A stretch of DNA of 64,000 nt from contig CALLPI010000001.1 in NCBI GenBank assembly GCA_938015595.1, positions 238,765 to 302,764 of the forward strand, read 5' to 3'. The notes under the pieces were generated by a model. It worked only from the letters and a program-made list of their open reading frames with translations. It had not been told where the DNA came from and made no database searches. Made by a program: the position numbers and the translations under genes. Positions 52,401 through 60,542 of the stretch are shown here, in pieces. The stretch comes from an uncultured Saprospiraceae bacterium (GTDB lineage: Bacteria; Bacteroidota; Bacteroidia; Chitinophagales; Saprospiraceae). How positions within the stretch are numbered: the first letter of the stretch is position 1; each line of letters begins with the position of its first letter.

Positions 52401-52527
52401 ACAGGCCCTCGCGCTGGTCATAGATGCCGTTGATAGGGAAGGTGGTTTGCGCCGATAGCCGGAGGGCACCCCAACTGACGAGCCACAGAGCCATTAATCT
52501 GAGTGTACGTTGATAACCAGTCATCAT
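49495..52527 (-). CDS. Two-domain amidohydrolase, exported
   Basis: A 1,010-residue exported protein with a signal peptide (about 7-26) and two amidohydrolase domains. The N-terminal domain (about 30-450) has YPSFIDLYSDYGM in place of the PGFID-H-x-H metal motif and is degenerate. The C-terminal domain (about 585-985) keeps the motif as TSGIIDEHSHIAISRG and further metal ligands (HITCHSY, HEQGVTVAFNSDD). Only the C-terminal half should be catalytic. Substrates of such periplasmic enzymes are often dipeptides or cyclic amides; none can be named here. The gene starts the pair with the next amidohydrolase. Confidence 0.88.
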   Translation of the reverse strand: MMTGYQRTLRLMALWLVSWGALRLSAQTTFPINGIYDQREGLYAFTNASIYTAWNQRIDNATLLIRQGKVEAVGQKVNVPAHAVVIDLKGKTIYPSFIDLYSDYGMPAQRQDAAPGGRLFGGAVQRTTSKKGAYNWNEALKPEFRAHEVFNPDDKAAKTMRDIGFGAVLSHQHDGISRGSATMVLLGEAAPHELIVKDKAAHHFSFRKGSSRQDYPSSLMGSIALLRQTYCDAQWYKATQGKEEYNISLQAWNDLAGLPQVFEVGDCLEALRAAAIGREWNVQYILKGSGEEYKRLEDIKKTGSPLIVGLNFPEAYDVEDPLDARQVSLAQLKHWELAPSNPARIAAAGIPFALTSHGLRNKADFMAQLRKAIENGLSEQDALKALTHTPASLMGVSDKLGSLAPGKIANFFITNGNIFDKDTKVYHHWVGGKPYVLKNIDVPEVVGKFSLEATTPTPGGQLWRYDLVVSGTDENPDMKLMLNDTASVKVKHTLQKDHITLSFAFKEGQNRVRMSGVINGRQWSGRGEDEQGRVFTWTATYTSPSEPPKDVKKDDKPATKSEPGPITYPFGAYGWTTPPKPGTWLITNATIWTNEKEGILQNADILMRNGKIVQVGKGIKAPDATVIDGTGKHVTSGIIDEHSHIAISRGVNEGTQASSAEVRIGDVVNSEDINIYRQLSGGVTTAQLLHGSANPIGGQSAIIKLRWGYAPEQMKLEGAPGFIKFALGENVKQSAWPGSDRYPQTRMGVEEVYNDYFTRAREYGALKASGKPYRRDLDLEAILEILEGKRHITCHSYRQSEINMLMKLAERHGIKVNTFTHILEGYKVADKMAKHGAGGSSFSDWWAYKYEVYDAIPYNGAVMHEQGVTVAFNSDDAEMARRLNQEAAKAVRFGGVSEEDALKFVTLNPAKLLRIDHRVGSLKAGKDADVVLWSDHPLSVYAKAEMTFVDGIRFFDRQEDLRLRADIQAERNRIIQKMIQEKQQGGKTQPVMGRQSFKLYHCDDDEDEMD

Positions 52528-52598
52528 TGCGTTGCTTTTGAGCAGGCAATGTTAAGCAAGTTAGCGGGAACATCAGCCAAAAGGAGTGCTAAATAGTG

Positions 52599-53915
52599 TT
52601 AACAGCGTTGCTTCGCAAGTGCCTCCTCGTAGGCTTGGGCAATAGCAGGTGTTTGATATTGCGCTGTAAAGGAAGGGTGGGGGGGGGCTACCTGAAGCCT
52701 GCCTGCTTTGAAGCTATGTAGAAATTCAGAGAGCTTGGCGGCATTCTTGGCCAAATCTTCTTGCTTGATTGCGTAGAGGGTGAGCAAACCCTGCCGTTTG
52801 CCAGCAAAAGCAAGGAAACTATCGCGTGGTGTGGTAGCAATGTGTATGATGGGCTTACGGCTAAACAGGTAATCTACGCTTTTGCTGGGCAGGTGATAGT
52901 CAGTGGTGTTACCGATGTGTAGCAATATATCTACTGATTGCATGGCGGCGGTGGTCTCCTCCCTCGATACCAGGCCATGGAGTGCAAGCATTGGCTTTAG
53001 TGCAGGATACTGGGTAAACATGCGCAAAAACTCCGGCTCCAAAGCTCCCCAAAAGTTTGCCACAAGGAGTTGGCTCCAGGCTGGTTCGTCTTGCAGCAAG
53101 GCTTCGAGTAAGTGCAAAAACGGTTCAGGCGTGCGTATGCGACTGTAAAAAGAGCCAAAATAACCTAAGTGTATGACTGATTTGCTAGGCCTGGGCAAGG
53201 TAAATCCTGCTGCAGCCTTGGGTAAGGCCCATAGCGGAGGAATAAGGCGCATTTTGTGTCGAAAACCTGGAAATGCAGCATCGTAGCGTTGAAAGGCACC
53301 CAGGTTGGTCAGCACAATGGTATTCGCCTGGGCGAAAGTGCGTTTTTCTGCCCACTGGTTGAGCCAGTTGTACAGAGTAAAATTGTTGGAAGGAAACTCC
53401 CTGGCAATGCTGAAGGGGTCTTGTACATCCATCAGCCAGTGCAAGTGAGGGCAACGCTTTTTGCAGTAATAAGCCGCCCAGTGCGTTGTAAAGGGAGTTC
53501 CTACGCTGATGAGCACGTCAAAAGACTTCTGCTGTATTAGCTTTTCGGCCTTGTGCCGCGCTGGTCTGTACCATAGGCAAGATCCATCCGGCCAATAAAA
53601 GGCACGCCAGGTAAAGTCCAGAAGTTTTTCCAGCCACCAGCGCCACAGGCTTACCCGATGTACGCCGGCTCCAGGTTCGTGTCGGCGGTTTTGTGCATTC
53701 CAAAAGTTGTAGGCCCAGTCCATGAGGGTGGCATGCCCCACGCGATGAATGTGGACACCATGGATGCTTTCTTCGCGTGGTCGTGCACTGTGCTGGGCGC
53801 AAAGCAAATGCACTTCATGTCCTTGTTTGACCCAGTATTCTGCTATGGCTTGCCAACGAAATACATTGGGCGAAATGGAAGGCAGATATTGGATAGTAAG
53901 CACGAGGATGCGCAT
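52599..53915 (-). CDS. Glycosyltransferase family 4-like protein
   Basis: A 438-residue GT-B glycosyltransferase-like protein. The N-terminal acceptor domain starts RILVLTIQYLPSISPNVFRWQAIAEYW, as in GT4 enzymes that act on cell-surface polysaccharides; the C-terminal donor domain has IHLGYFGSFYSRIRTPEPFLHLLEAL and a final DILLHIGNTTDYHLPSKSVDYLFSRKPII with the Ser/Lys-Glu-type loop replaced by LPSKSVDY. No signal peptide; it likely works at the inner membrane face. It is downstream of ybaK by 14 bases, probably only by chance of operon layout. Confidence 0.85.
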   Translation of the reverse strand: MRILVLTIQYLPSISPNVFRWQAIAEYWVKQGHEVHLLCAQHSARPREESIHGVHIHRVGHATLMDWAYNFWNAQNRRHEPGAGVHRVSLWRWWLEKLLDFTWRAFYWPDGSCLWYRPARHKAEKLIQQKSFDVLISVGTPFTTHWAAYYCKKRCPHLHWLMDVQDPFSIAREFPSNNFTLYNWLNQWAEKRTFAQANTIVLTNLGAFQRYDAAFPGFRHKMRLIPPLWALPKAAAGFTLPRPSKSVIHLGYFGSFYSRIRTPEPFLHLLEALLQDEPAWSQLLVANFWGALEPEFLRMFTQYPALKPMLALHGLVSREETTAAMQSVDILLHIGNTTDYHLPSKSVDYLFSRKPIIHIATTPRDSFLAFAGKRQGLLTLYAIKQEDLAKNAAKLSEFLHSFKAGRLQVAPPHPSFTAQYQTPAIAQAYEEALAKQRC

Positions 53916-53929
53916 GTGCCTACAGGGCT

Positions 53930-54400
53930 TCAGGTGATTATGTCAAATACAGCGTTGCAGACTCTGCGCAGGTCGAAAGGGGCGATTTTTACAAGCAACC
54001 CTTTTGCGCCAGCATTTACATAGATGCCGTCCCACATCATAGCTGTGCGGTCAATGAAGACAGGAAGCAGCCTCTTCATGCCCACAGGAGAGCATCCGCC
54101 GCGCACATATCCGGTGAGCACGGGCAACTGAGCCGCCTCTATCAGGCTTACTTTCTTGACGCCAGCCGATCGGGCCAGCGCTTTCATGTTGAGTTGTCTG
54201 TCGCCAGGAATGACCGCTACTATCGCTTTGTCTTGATCGCCTTTGAGTACTAATGTCTTGAATATCTGTGCTAACGGTAGCCCGTTGATCACAGCGATGC
54301 GCTCCACACTGAGATCGTCTAAATGGTAGTGGTAGGCCAATAACGAGTAAGAAATCCCGGCAGCATCCAGGATACGCAGTGCATTGGTTTTGTCAGGCAT
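53930..54400 (-). CDS. ybaK: YbaK/EbsC family aminoacyl-tRNA deacylase
   Basis: A 156-residue Cys-tRNA(Pro)-deacylase-like protein that hydrolyses mischarged tRNA. Typical features are QIFKTLVLKGD with the key Lys, DRQLNMKALARSAGVKK, LTGYVRGGCSPVGMKR and the ending INAGAKG-like (VNAGAKGLLVKI). No other domain. It overlaps the upstream MOSC gene by 8 bases (54393-54400), implying coupled expression, although no shared pathway is known. Confidence 0.92.
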   Translation of the reverse strand: MPDKTNALRILDAAGISYSLLAYHYHLDDLSVERIAVINGLPLAQIFKTLVLKGDQDKAIVAVIPGDRQLNMKALARSAGVKKVSLIEAAQLPVLTGYVRGGCSPVGMKRLLPVFIDRTAMMWDGIYVNAGAKGLLVKIAPFDLRRVCNAVFDIIT

Positions 54401-54887
54401 GGTCGTTGGATAACAAGCGTACAGTATCGCCTATAGATATTTCTCCGTCTGTCAGGATGCGAGCAGTGATACCACCATGACCGCGCATAGCATTGTAGCC
54501 GCCAGGGCCAAGGTTTTCTTCCATTCGGGAGCAGGGGTGGCAGTCGCCGGTGGCTTCCATAATAACTTGGCCAATGACAAAGCGGCGGTCTTTGAGGGAT
54601 TGCAGGTTGATACCTCGCACCACGATATTGCGTCGGCATAGTGCTGGGTCAATAGCCTGCAACTGCAGAATGGAAGCTACAGCCTCCAGGTGTTCGGCCT
54701 GAATGAGCGTGGCCTGGCGTTTGCCGCCCAAGTTGTCGTGGTGGTCGCCGCGAAGCCCTGTATGGGCTATGGCCTGTACGTGATGTACCGAGAGCGGAGG
54801 CTGCCTTCGCCCTGGTCGCAAGCCTATCCACTCTACCTTTCCTACCTGTGGTAGAGTGTCCATCAATTCTTTCATCGTTTTGGGCAT
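54393..54887 (-). CDS. MOSC domain protein
   Basis: A 164-residue single-domain MOSC protein (molybdenum cofactor sulfurase C-terminal domain). GLRGDHHDNLGGKRQATLI opens the fold; the Cys proposed to carry sulfur lies in ATGDCHPCSRMEENLG, followed by AMRGHGGITARILTDGEISIGD. Such proteins may handle molybdenum cofactor or N-hydroxylated bases (YiiM-like). It overlaps ybaK by 8 bases. Length is at the short end but complete. Confidence 0.92.
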   Translation of the reverse strand: MPKTMKELMDTLPQVGKVEWIGLRPGRRQPPLSVHHVQAIAHTGLRGDHHDNLGGKRQATLIQAEHLEAVASILQLQAIDPALCRRNIVVRGINLQSLKDRRFVIGQVIMEATGDCHPCSRMEENLGPGGYNAMRGHGGITARILTDGEISIGDTVRLLSNDHA

Positions 54888-54938
54888 GGCTGTGGTTGTT
54901 AAACTTTATAGAAGGGCCGGCTTACTTCTGCAACAGTT

Positions 54939-55490
54939 TCACCGGGCAGGTCTTGGGCTTTCAGTTTGGAGGTAGTGGTATCCGGGGTGTTTTGGCGCTC
55001 GGCCTGCCGATGTGTTTTGCAAGCCGAGTTGCGCCTCTTTTGGCATCCCTTCTTGTTTTCCTTGGTACCTTGCGATTTTCGGGATGCTGGGCTTGGAAGC
55101 CAGGTGTTGTTTGTTAGCGTAGCGTTCTTTCTGTATCAGCTGGGCTACTTTTGTGTGTGCTCTGATCTGGTCAAGACTTTTGGCGTTGGACTTCTGTTTT
55201 GCTTTGTTGTGCTTAAGGTGGTAAATCCACTTGCCGAGGTTATTTCTGGCTATATCATATAAGTTGCTGATTATTAGATTATAATTGTCTTGATTGCTTT
55301 TGCTTTTGAGAATCTGCCAGACTTTGACGTTGTGCTGCAGCAGCGCGGAGGGGAGTCTTCCGGGGATGCCGAAGCTAGCCTCGTTGCACAGCAGGCGTTC
55401 GGGCGCCCAGTTGCGACGGATATGGTTTGTTTTGGCAAGCACGGTAGCGGTTTTGGTGGCAAATTTAGCTGGAAAAGAGCAGATGCGCAA
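54939..55490 (-). CDS. Uncertain ORF, basic hypothetical protein
   Basis: A 183-codon frame in an otherwise empty 647-base gap between the MOSC and polyprenyl-synthase genes. The first 60 codons (NWAPERLLCNEASFGIPGRL) use codons like the neighbours; from about codon 65 it becomes rich in A, Lys and Asn (KHNKAKQKSNAKSLDQ) and locally lower in GC. No family, signal peptide or membrane segment is recognised. It may be a real lineage-specific gene, a decayed gene or chance. If not coding, the gap holds nothing else I can identify: no tRNA, hairpin array or repeat. Confidence 0.35.
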   Translation of the reverse strand: MRICSFPAKFATKTATVLAKTNHIRRNWAPERLLCNEASFGIPGRLPSALLQHNVKVWQILKSKSNQDNYNLIISNLYDIARNNLGKWIYHLKHNKAKQKSNAKSLDQIRAHTKVAQLIQKERYANKQHLASKPSIPKIARYQGKQEGMPKEAQLGLQNTSAGRAPKHPGYHYLQTESPRPAR

Positions 55491-55534
55491 CTGGGCATTG
55501 AGCCTCAGAGGCAGTATCCTACCCGAGATTGACC

Positions 55535-56542
55535 TTACTTTTTGCGTTCTGTTACGAAGATGACTAAATCTTCCAGAGATTGTCGCGCCTCACTCGGAGG
55601 AAAGGTGTGCAGTGTTTCAAAAGCGCGTTCGCGATAGCTCAACATGGCTTGGTGGGTATAGGCCAGCCCTCCGCTTTGTTTCACAAAGGCAATGACTTCG
55701 CGCACTTTTTGGGCATCTTCGCTGTGGTTTCGAATCAAACCAATGATGTGCCGACGCTTATTTGGCGAGGCGTGCTTCAGGGCATATATTAGTGGTAGGG
55801 TCATTTTTTTTTCCTTGATGTCAATGCCTAATGGTTTGCCCACGTCTTCATCGCCGAAGTCAAAGAGATCGTCGCGTATTTGGAAAGCCATGCCGATTTG
55901 CTCGCCAAAGAGATGCATGGTTTCAATTACTTTTTCATCGCGGGTAGCCGATGCGGCGCCTGCTGCGCAAGCCGATGCAATCAGAGAGGCGGTTTTTTGC
56001 CGAATAATTTCGTAGTACACCGGCTCCTCAATATCCAGGCGGCGGGCTTTTTCAATTTGCAAAAGCTCTCCCTCGCTCATGGCCTTCACAGCATTTGATA
56101 CAATTTCGAGCAGGCGGTATTCCTTGTTTTTGAGAGCCAACAGCATACCTTGCGAGAACAGGTAGTCGCCCACCAGCACAGCTACTTTGTTCTTCCAAAG
56201 TGCATTGATAGAGAAGAAGCCTCGGCGCTCGTAGGCGTCGTCCACTACATCGTCGTGCACAAGGGTAGCCGTATGCAGCAGTTCTACCAAGGAAGCGGCA
56301 TTGTAAGTGCAAGCATTGATATGCCCGCAAAGTTTGGCGCTAAGAAATACAAACATGGGGCGTACTTGCTTGCCCTTGCGCCGCACAATGTAATAAGTGA
56401 TGCGATCCAGTAGCGGTGCCGAGCTGCGCATAGCCTCTCTGAAGTGTTTTTCGAAAGCCTGTAGCTCTTGCTCTATGGTACGTTGTATATCGTCGATGTG
56501 TGCAGCCATGCCTTTGGCGGGTCTTTTTGAAACTCCAAACAT
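55535..56542 (-). CDS. Long-chain polyprenyl diphosphate synthase
   Basis: A 335-residue trans-prenyltransferase with KGKQVRPMFVFLSAKL, first Asp-rich motif DDVVD (97-101) in LVHDDVVDDAYERRG, and second motif IRDDLFDFGDEDVGKP. The small residues before the first motif and the VVDDA..RRG pattern match solanesyl/octaprenyl-type enzymes making the quinone side chain. The start at 56542 is directly after a TAG-TTTG stretch; ATG 56509 (MAAHIDDIQ) is an alternative. This is the second synthase in the window, distinct from the one at 10196. Confidence 0.92.
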   Translation of the reverse strand: MFGVSKRPAKGMAAHIDDIQRTIEQELQAFEKHFREAMRSSAPLLDRITYYIVRRKGKQVRPMFVFLSAKLCGHINACTYNAASLVELLHTATLVHDDVVDDAYERRGFFSINALWKNKVAVLVGDYLFSQGMLLALKNKEYRLLEIVSNAVKAMSEGELLQIEKARRLDIEEPVYYEIIRQKTASLIASACAAGAASATRDEKVIETMHLFGEQIGMAFQIRDDLFDFGDEDVGKPLGIDIKEKKMTLPLIYALKHASPNKRRHIIGLIRNHSEDAQKVREVIAFVKQSGGLAYTHQAMLSYRERAFETLHTFPPSEARQSLEDLVIFVTERKK

Positions 56543-56576
56543 ACAAACTATATCTACAGCAGGCAGCGTGTTTTGT

Positions 56577-58202
56577 TTAGGGCCCTTTGGAGAGATGGTA
56601 TCGCTTGATGGCTTTTCGATTGGCCTGTATAATCAACAAGTATTTGCCCGATGGCAAGCGCAGTAGGTCTAATAGCCGAGACTGTGTACCGGCGCTTTGT
56701 CCTGGAAATTCAAATTTCAGTGCTTCCTCTTTTTTGGCATTTTGCACTATGATGACTACATCAGCAGTAGTGCTCAACTCGTAGTCAATGCGCACCCGGC
56801 CAGTGCCGGGGTTCACAGTTAGTTTGGGCAGGGCATTCCAGTTGCTGTCCCAGTCGTTAGTTTCTTGTGTAGTTACTGGCGGCGTAGTCGGTGGTGTCGC
56901 CGGTCGTTCTTTGGGAGCAGAAGGAGCGTTGCTGGTAGGCGGGGGCGTTTTTTTATTGACAATTCGAATGACATCGCCGCCAGGTGGGTTCCAGAAGGTA
57001 ATGCCAACCGGAGGTTCAAAAATATTGGTTTTAGATATCTCGCCCACTTGCTCTGCTTCATCGGTCATCACGGTGCGCACCTCTATTTTGTGCTGATCCA
57101 CCCAGATCCAGTTGAACTGGTTAAAACTGGCACTGGCGCGCGTCCAGGATTTGTCGTCGTCGTTGTCGCGCAGGGGAGCACCCCAGCATCCTTCGCCCAC
57201 GTAAACAGTGCCTCTGTCATCATCTCGTACGAAACCCATGTCGTTGCCGGGGCCGGTATCGGGCTTGATGGGGAAGGTCCATTTGACTACGTGAGAATCC
57301 GATTCAATGACGAGCCTAACGCCATACTGATAGAACAGGCTAGCCCAGGCCAAGTATAGATCGTCTTTATCAGTTTTAGCAGCGGTGTGAGGTCGAATAG
57401 CATGATGGTATTGAGCAATGCGCCACGTGGTGCTGTTGGCGTGAGCTTTGAGGTCGTTTTCAAGCCAGATTTTTTGGTCGCCAGCAGCTGGGATCATAGT
57501 GTTGAGCGTGTAAACCCTAAGGAGGTTGCCGCCCAGACTCAGGGCGTAGTAGTTGCCGGGATGCGGCAAGTCGAACATATCCACGAGGGTTTTATTTTCT
57601 ACTTCGTGGTTACCTCTGGCTACCAGCACGGGAGTCATGCGGCCGTCGTTAGCAATGGTGCGCTGCCAGTCGTCCATCCATTCTATCCATTCTTTGGAGC
57701 TATCGTGTACCGTCATATCGCCATTGAACAGCACTACGTGTGGGCGTAGTTTTGCCACCATCAGATTGGCTGCGCGTCGAGCTTCACGGTGGTTGCGGGA
57801 GTCGCCTCCGGCTACAATAGAGAGACGCTGGGTGGGTTGGTCAGGCGCTGTGTGAAAGTAATACCTATTGCTAACGCCCTCGCTGTCTTTGATGACGAAG
57901 TAGTAGGTCGTATTAGGCTTGAGGCCGCTGAGGCGTACAAAGTGGTTGTTCATGCCTTTGGCCGGGACGATCCGGTCCGGACGTTTCGACAAGCGGTAGG
58001 CAATGGCATTGCGGCCTTGATCTGCGAGGTCATAGTAGAGTATGGGGTTTTGGCCATTCACCTGATCCCAACCGATGACCATAGTGGTGGAGGGGTCTTC
58101 CCGCCAGGTACAACGCAGTCGGTCGGCATAGGCGTGTGATTCCGGTCTAACTAGCCCAATGACTGCAATAACCCCCAACCAATATTTTTGCCGAATACTC
58201 AT
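56577..58202 (-). CDS. Exported purple-acid-phosphatase-like metallophosphoesterase
   Basis: A 541-residue exported enzyme. After a signal peptide ([18 protein letters not shown]) come a fibronectin-like N-terminal domain typical of purple acid phosphatases ([12 protein letters not shown] ... [11 protein letters not shown]), the calcineurin fold with metal motifs [25 protein letters not shown] and DSHVVKW, a Pro/Thr-rich linker (about 430-460) and a C-terminal beta domain ending [18 protein letters not shown], which resembles a T9SS sorting domain. The longer frame to 58244 is rejected in favour of ATG 58202. It diverges from glyA. Confidence 0.88.
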   Translation of the reverse strand: MSIRQKYWLGVIAVIGLVRPESHAYADRLRCTWREDPSTTMVIGWDQVNGQNPILYYDLADQGRNAIAYRLSKRPDRIVPAKGMNNHFVRLSGLKPNTTYYFVIKDSEGVSNRYYFHTAPDQPTQRLSIVAGGDSRNHREARRAANLMVAKLRPHVVLFNGDMTVHDSSKEWIEWMDDWQRTIANDGRMTPVLVARGNHEVENKTLVDMFDLPHPGNYYALSLGGNLLRVYTLNTMIPAAGDQKIWLENDLKAHANSTTWRIAQYHHAIRPHTAAKTDKDDLYLAWASLFYQYGVRLVIESDSHVVKWTFPIKPDTGPGNDMGFVRDDDRGTVYVGEGCWGAPLRDNDDDKSWTRASASFNQFNWIWVDQHKIEVRTVMTDEAEQVGEISKTNIFEPPVGITFWNPPGGDVIRIVNKKTPPPTSNAPSAPKERPATPPTTPPVTTQETNDWDSNWNALPKLTVNPGTGRVRIDYELSTTADVVIIVQNAKKEEALKFEFPGQSAGTQSRLLDLLRLPSGKYLLIIQANRKAIKRYHLSKGP

Positions 58203-58250
58203 ATTTATGGTATATGGTACAAAATAAGGTCTTTCTTGTGGCATTTATTG

Positions 58251-58258
58251 TACCTTTG
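58251..58258 (+). promoter_or_regulatory. -7 box TACCTTTG for glyA
   Basis: An exact TAnnTTTG 22 bases before the preferred glyA ATG at 58281; it lies inside the longer open frame and so supports the shorter start. Confidence 0.5.
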
Positions 58259-58280
58259 GCGCGAAAATCAATACAGGCGT

Positions 58281-59600
58281 ATGCAAACTTCGCCTTACAA
58301 AGATATGGCTATGACCAGAGATGTTTTGCTCTTCGAACTCATCCAGCAAGAATTGGAACGCCAACGCTACGGCATCGAACTCATCGCTTCTGAAAACTTT
58401 ACCAGCCAGGCTGTACTTGAGGCCATGGGCAGTTGCCTGACCAATAAGTACGCTGAGGGCTACCCTGGTCGTCGCTACTACGGCGGTTGCGAAGTAGTGG
58501 ATAAGGTAGAGCAACTGGCTATAGACCGCCTCAGGGAGTTGTTTGGTGCCGAATATGCCAACGTGCAGCCGCACTCTGGCTCGCAGGCCAACGCCGCCGT
58601 TTATTTGGCCACCTTGCAACCTGGCGATGCCATCCTGGGCTTCAACCTCTCCCACGGTGGCCACCTCACGCATGGCTCGCCCGTCAATTACTCTGGCAAA
58701 ACCTTCCGCGCACATTTCTATGGTGTTGAGGAGGACTCCGGCCTCATTGATATGGACAAAGTGGAAGCCATTGCCCTGGAGTGCCGCCCCAAGCTAATCA
58801 TCTGCGGTGCTTCGGCTTACTCGCGCGACTGGGATTATGCCCGCTTCCGCACTATTGCCGACAAAGTGGGCGCCTTATTACTGGCCGATATTGCCCATCC
58901 GGCTGGCCTCATCGCTTCCAAATTGCTGAACGACCCCATGCCCTACTGCCACTTTGTCACCTCTACCACCCACAAAACCTTGCGTGGGCCGCGCGGTGGT
59001 ATTATTATGATGGGGCAAAACTTTGACAATCCCTGGGGGCGCACCACTGCAAAGGGTATGGCCATCAAGATGTCGGCTATTTTAGATAGTGGTGTATTTC
59101 CTGGCATGCAGGGCGGCCCGCTGGAGCACGTGATCGCCGCCAAGGCTACGGCATTTTACGAGGCGCTGCAACCCGAGTTCGAACAATACTGTCGCCAGGT
59201 GGTGCAAAATGCCCGGGCTATGGCGCATGCCTTCGTGCAAAAGGGCTATAAAGTCATTTCCGATGGAACTGACAATCACCTAATGCTCATAGACTTGCGC
59301 AGTAAAGGCACCACTGGAAAAGCCGCTGAAGAAGCCTTGGGTCGCGCCGGTATCACCGTCAATAAAAATATGGTGCCTTTCGACACTGAAAAGCCTATGA
59401 TCACCTCCGGCATTCGCATCGGTACGGCAGCCATAACTTCCAGGGGCTTTCAAACTGACGACTGCCTGCGCGTGGTGGAATGGATAGATCAGATTATCAT
59501 GAACCCTAACGACGAAGCCCTTGCTGCAGCCATCCATGCCGAGGTGCGGGCCTTTATGCAACAATTTCCGTTATATCCGCTGCAAGAGGTAGGCAGATAG
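58281..59600 (+). CDS. glyA: Serine hydroxymethyltransferase
   Basis: A 439-residue PLP enzyme that interconverts serine and glycine with tetrahydrofolate. Motifs seen: [38 protein letters not shown], the PLP lysine in [15 protein letters not shown], and [14 protein letters not shown]. It is about 20 residues longer than the E. coli enzyme, mostly as loops. The frame runs open to 58188, but the -7 box at 58251-58258 and family alignment favour ATG 58281. A terminator hairpin follows at 59739. Confidence 0.96.
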   Translation: MQTSPYKDMAMTRDVLLFELIQQELERQRYGIELIASENFTSQAVLEAMGSCLTNKYAEGYPGRRYYGGCEVVDKVEQLAIDRLRELFGAEYANVQPHSGSQANAAVYLATLQPGDAILGFNLSHGGHLTHGSPVNYSGKTFRAHFYGVEEDSGLIDMDKVEAIALECRPKLIICGASAYSRDWDYARFRTIADKVGALLLADIAHPAGLIASKLLNDPMPYCHFVTSTTHKTLRGPRGGIIMMGQNFDNPWGRTTAKGMAIKMSAILDSGVFPGMQGGPLEHVIAAKATAFYEALQPEFEQYCRQVVQNARAMAHAFVQKGYKVISDGTDNHLMLIDLRSKGTTGKAAEEALGRAGITVNKNMVPFDTEKPMITSGIRIGTAAITSRGFQTDDCLRVVEWIDQIIMNPNDEALAAAIHAEVRAFMQQFPLYPLQEVGR

Positions 59601-59738
59601 CCATCGCATTCGGAGTCTTTTAAGGGGCTTGATCGCCAGGCACTTATGTATATAGGCAGAATCAAGCGAGGTGCTATTTTTAGTGGGGGGGAGGAGGCTC
59701 AGCCCTGGCATACCCTCGCAATGACTTCCTTTGCCAAG

Positions 59739-59785
59739 TACTGCCCTGGTGGCTGCGTGCCGGGCAGTATGTTTGCTTTTTCTTA
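59739..59785 (+). terminator. Rho-independent terminator of glyA
   Basis: TACTGCCC (59739-59746) and GGGCAGTA (59762-59769) form a perfect 8-bp stem with a 15-base loop, followed by TGTTTGCTTTTTCTT. Confidence 0.65.
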
Positions 59786-59822
59786 AATTTTGACAAGTTG
59801 GTTTTCTTTTAGGTAATTTTTT

Positions 59823-59830
59823 TACTTTTG
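59823..59830 (+). promoter_or_regulatory. Promoter (-33 TTG, -7 TACTTTTG) for the 59917 gene
   Basis: An exact TAnnTTTG with a TTG ending at 59800, spacing 22 bases. The leader to the ATG at 59917 would be about 80 bases. Confidence 0.5.
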
Positions 59831-59916
59831 CCCATGAGGGAGTTGCCGGAAAATCCCAAGTAAGAGTACGGCGCGGATGCCGAAAAGCGCATAGAGTAGG
59901 CAAAAAGTTCTAACTC

Positions 59917-60432
59917 ATGTCTGTTATGAAAAAAATTACTATCCTCACACTTGTACTGATGCTGGCTTTGCCGCTTACCCAGTCCTTTGGCGTAGCAGTC
60001 GTCACCTCACAGGAGAACCAGCCAGCTTTAGCAGAATCAACTGCGTTTTCAGTAGAGGACTTCCTGAATATGACGCCCAAGCAGTTTGAAGAGCAGAGCG
60101 GGCAAAAAATGTCCTTTGTACAAAAGATAGCCTTCAAAATGGCTCAAAATAAAGCGAAGAAGCAAGTAGCCAAGGGCAAGCTAGATGCTAATACCCCTGC
60201 TTCGGCTAGTACTATGAGCCTACTAGCACTGGTTTTTGGCGCAGCAGGTCTTGTGCTGCTATTTGTGTCAGGTCTTGTTGGCTTGCTTTTGGGTGTTGCG
60301 GGTTTCGTTCTGGGCTTGGTAGCCATGAAGAAGGAAGGATCGAATGTTCTGAATATATTAGGTACAATTTTCGGCGGGCTTGCGATCCTGCTGTTTATTG
60401 TCTTACTGATTGTGGTGGCTTCTTTTATATAA
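59917..60432 (+). CDS. Small exported membrane protein with C-terminal hydrophobic hairpin
   Basis: A 171-residue protein with a signal peptide (KKITILTLVLMLALPLTQSFG), a polar middle including the short motif FLNMTPKQFEEQSGQKMSFVQKIAFKMAQNKAKK, and two or three C-terminal hydrophobic segments rich in Gly and Leu (about 95-125 and 145-170). Proteins with this layout recur in Bacteroidota beside secreted proteins, with no known function. Starts ATG 59917 or 59926 both possible. It converges with the 60543 glycosyltransferase. Confidence 0.72.
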   Translation: MSVMKKITILTLVLMLALPLTQSFGVAVVTSQENQPALAESTAFSVEDFLNMTPKQFEEQSGQKMSFVQKIAFKMAQNKAKKQVAKGKLDANTPASASTMSLLALVFGAAGLVLLFVSGLVGLLLGVAGFVLGLVAMKKEGSNVLNILGTIFGGLAILLFIVLLIVVASFI

Positions 60433-60444
60433 GATGTTATCCAC

Positions 60445-60460
60445 ACCTTACATTTAAGGT
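60445..60460. repeat. Short palindrome ACCTTA-catt-TAAGGT, second copy
   Basis: Same spacer and flanks as the copy at 2425-2440, with a paired change in the arms (G to T and C to A). It lies 12 bases after the stop of the 59917 gene. Confidence 0.4.
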
Positions 60461-60465
60461 ACGCG

Positions 60466-60522
60466 CTGAGGTCATCCTGAGGAATTTATCTCTCCTCGCG
60501 GTGGCCTCAGTTGTTTCTCTCC
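60466..60522 (+). terminator. Terminator hairpin between convergent genes
   Basis: CTGAGGTCATC (60466-60476) pairs with GGTGGCCTCAG (60500-60510) over 11 bp with two G-U pairs; TTGTTTCTCTCC follows. It can end the 59917 transcript and perhaps the convergent operon. Confidence 0.5.
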
Positions 60523-60542
60523 ATTATCCATTAGAGGATTTC

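Larger units (their letters stand above)
59601..59916. other. Gene-free gap after glyA
   Basis: No gene is supported here. The gap contains the glyA terminator (59739-59785), a -7 box (59823-59830) and an approximately 80-base leader of the next gene. A 110-codon minus-strand frame has no family features. Confidence 0.6.

Noticed and set aside
59571..59903. 110-codon minus-strand ORF after glyA
   Set aside because: It overlaps the glyA end, its terminator and a promoter, and shows no domain.
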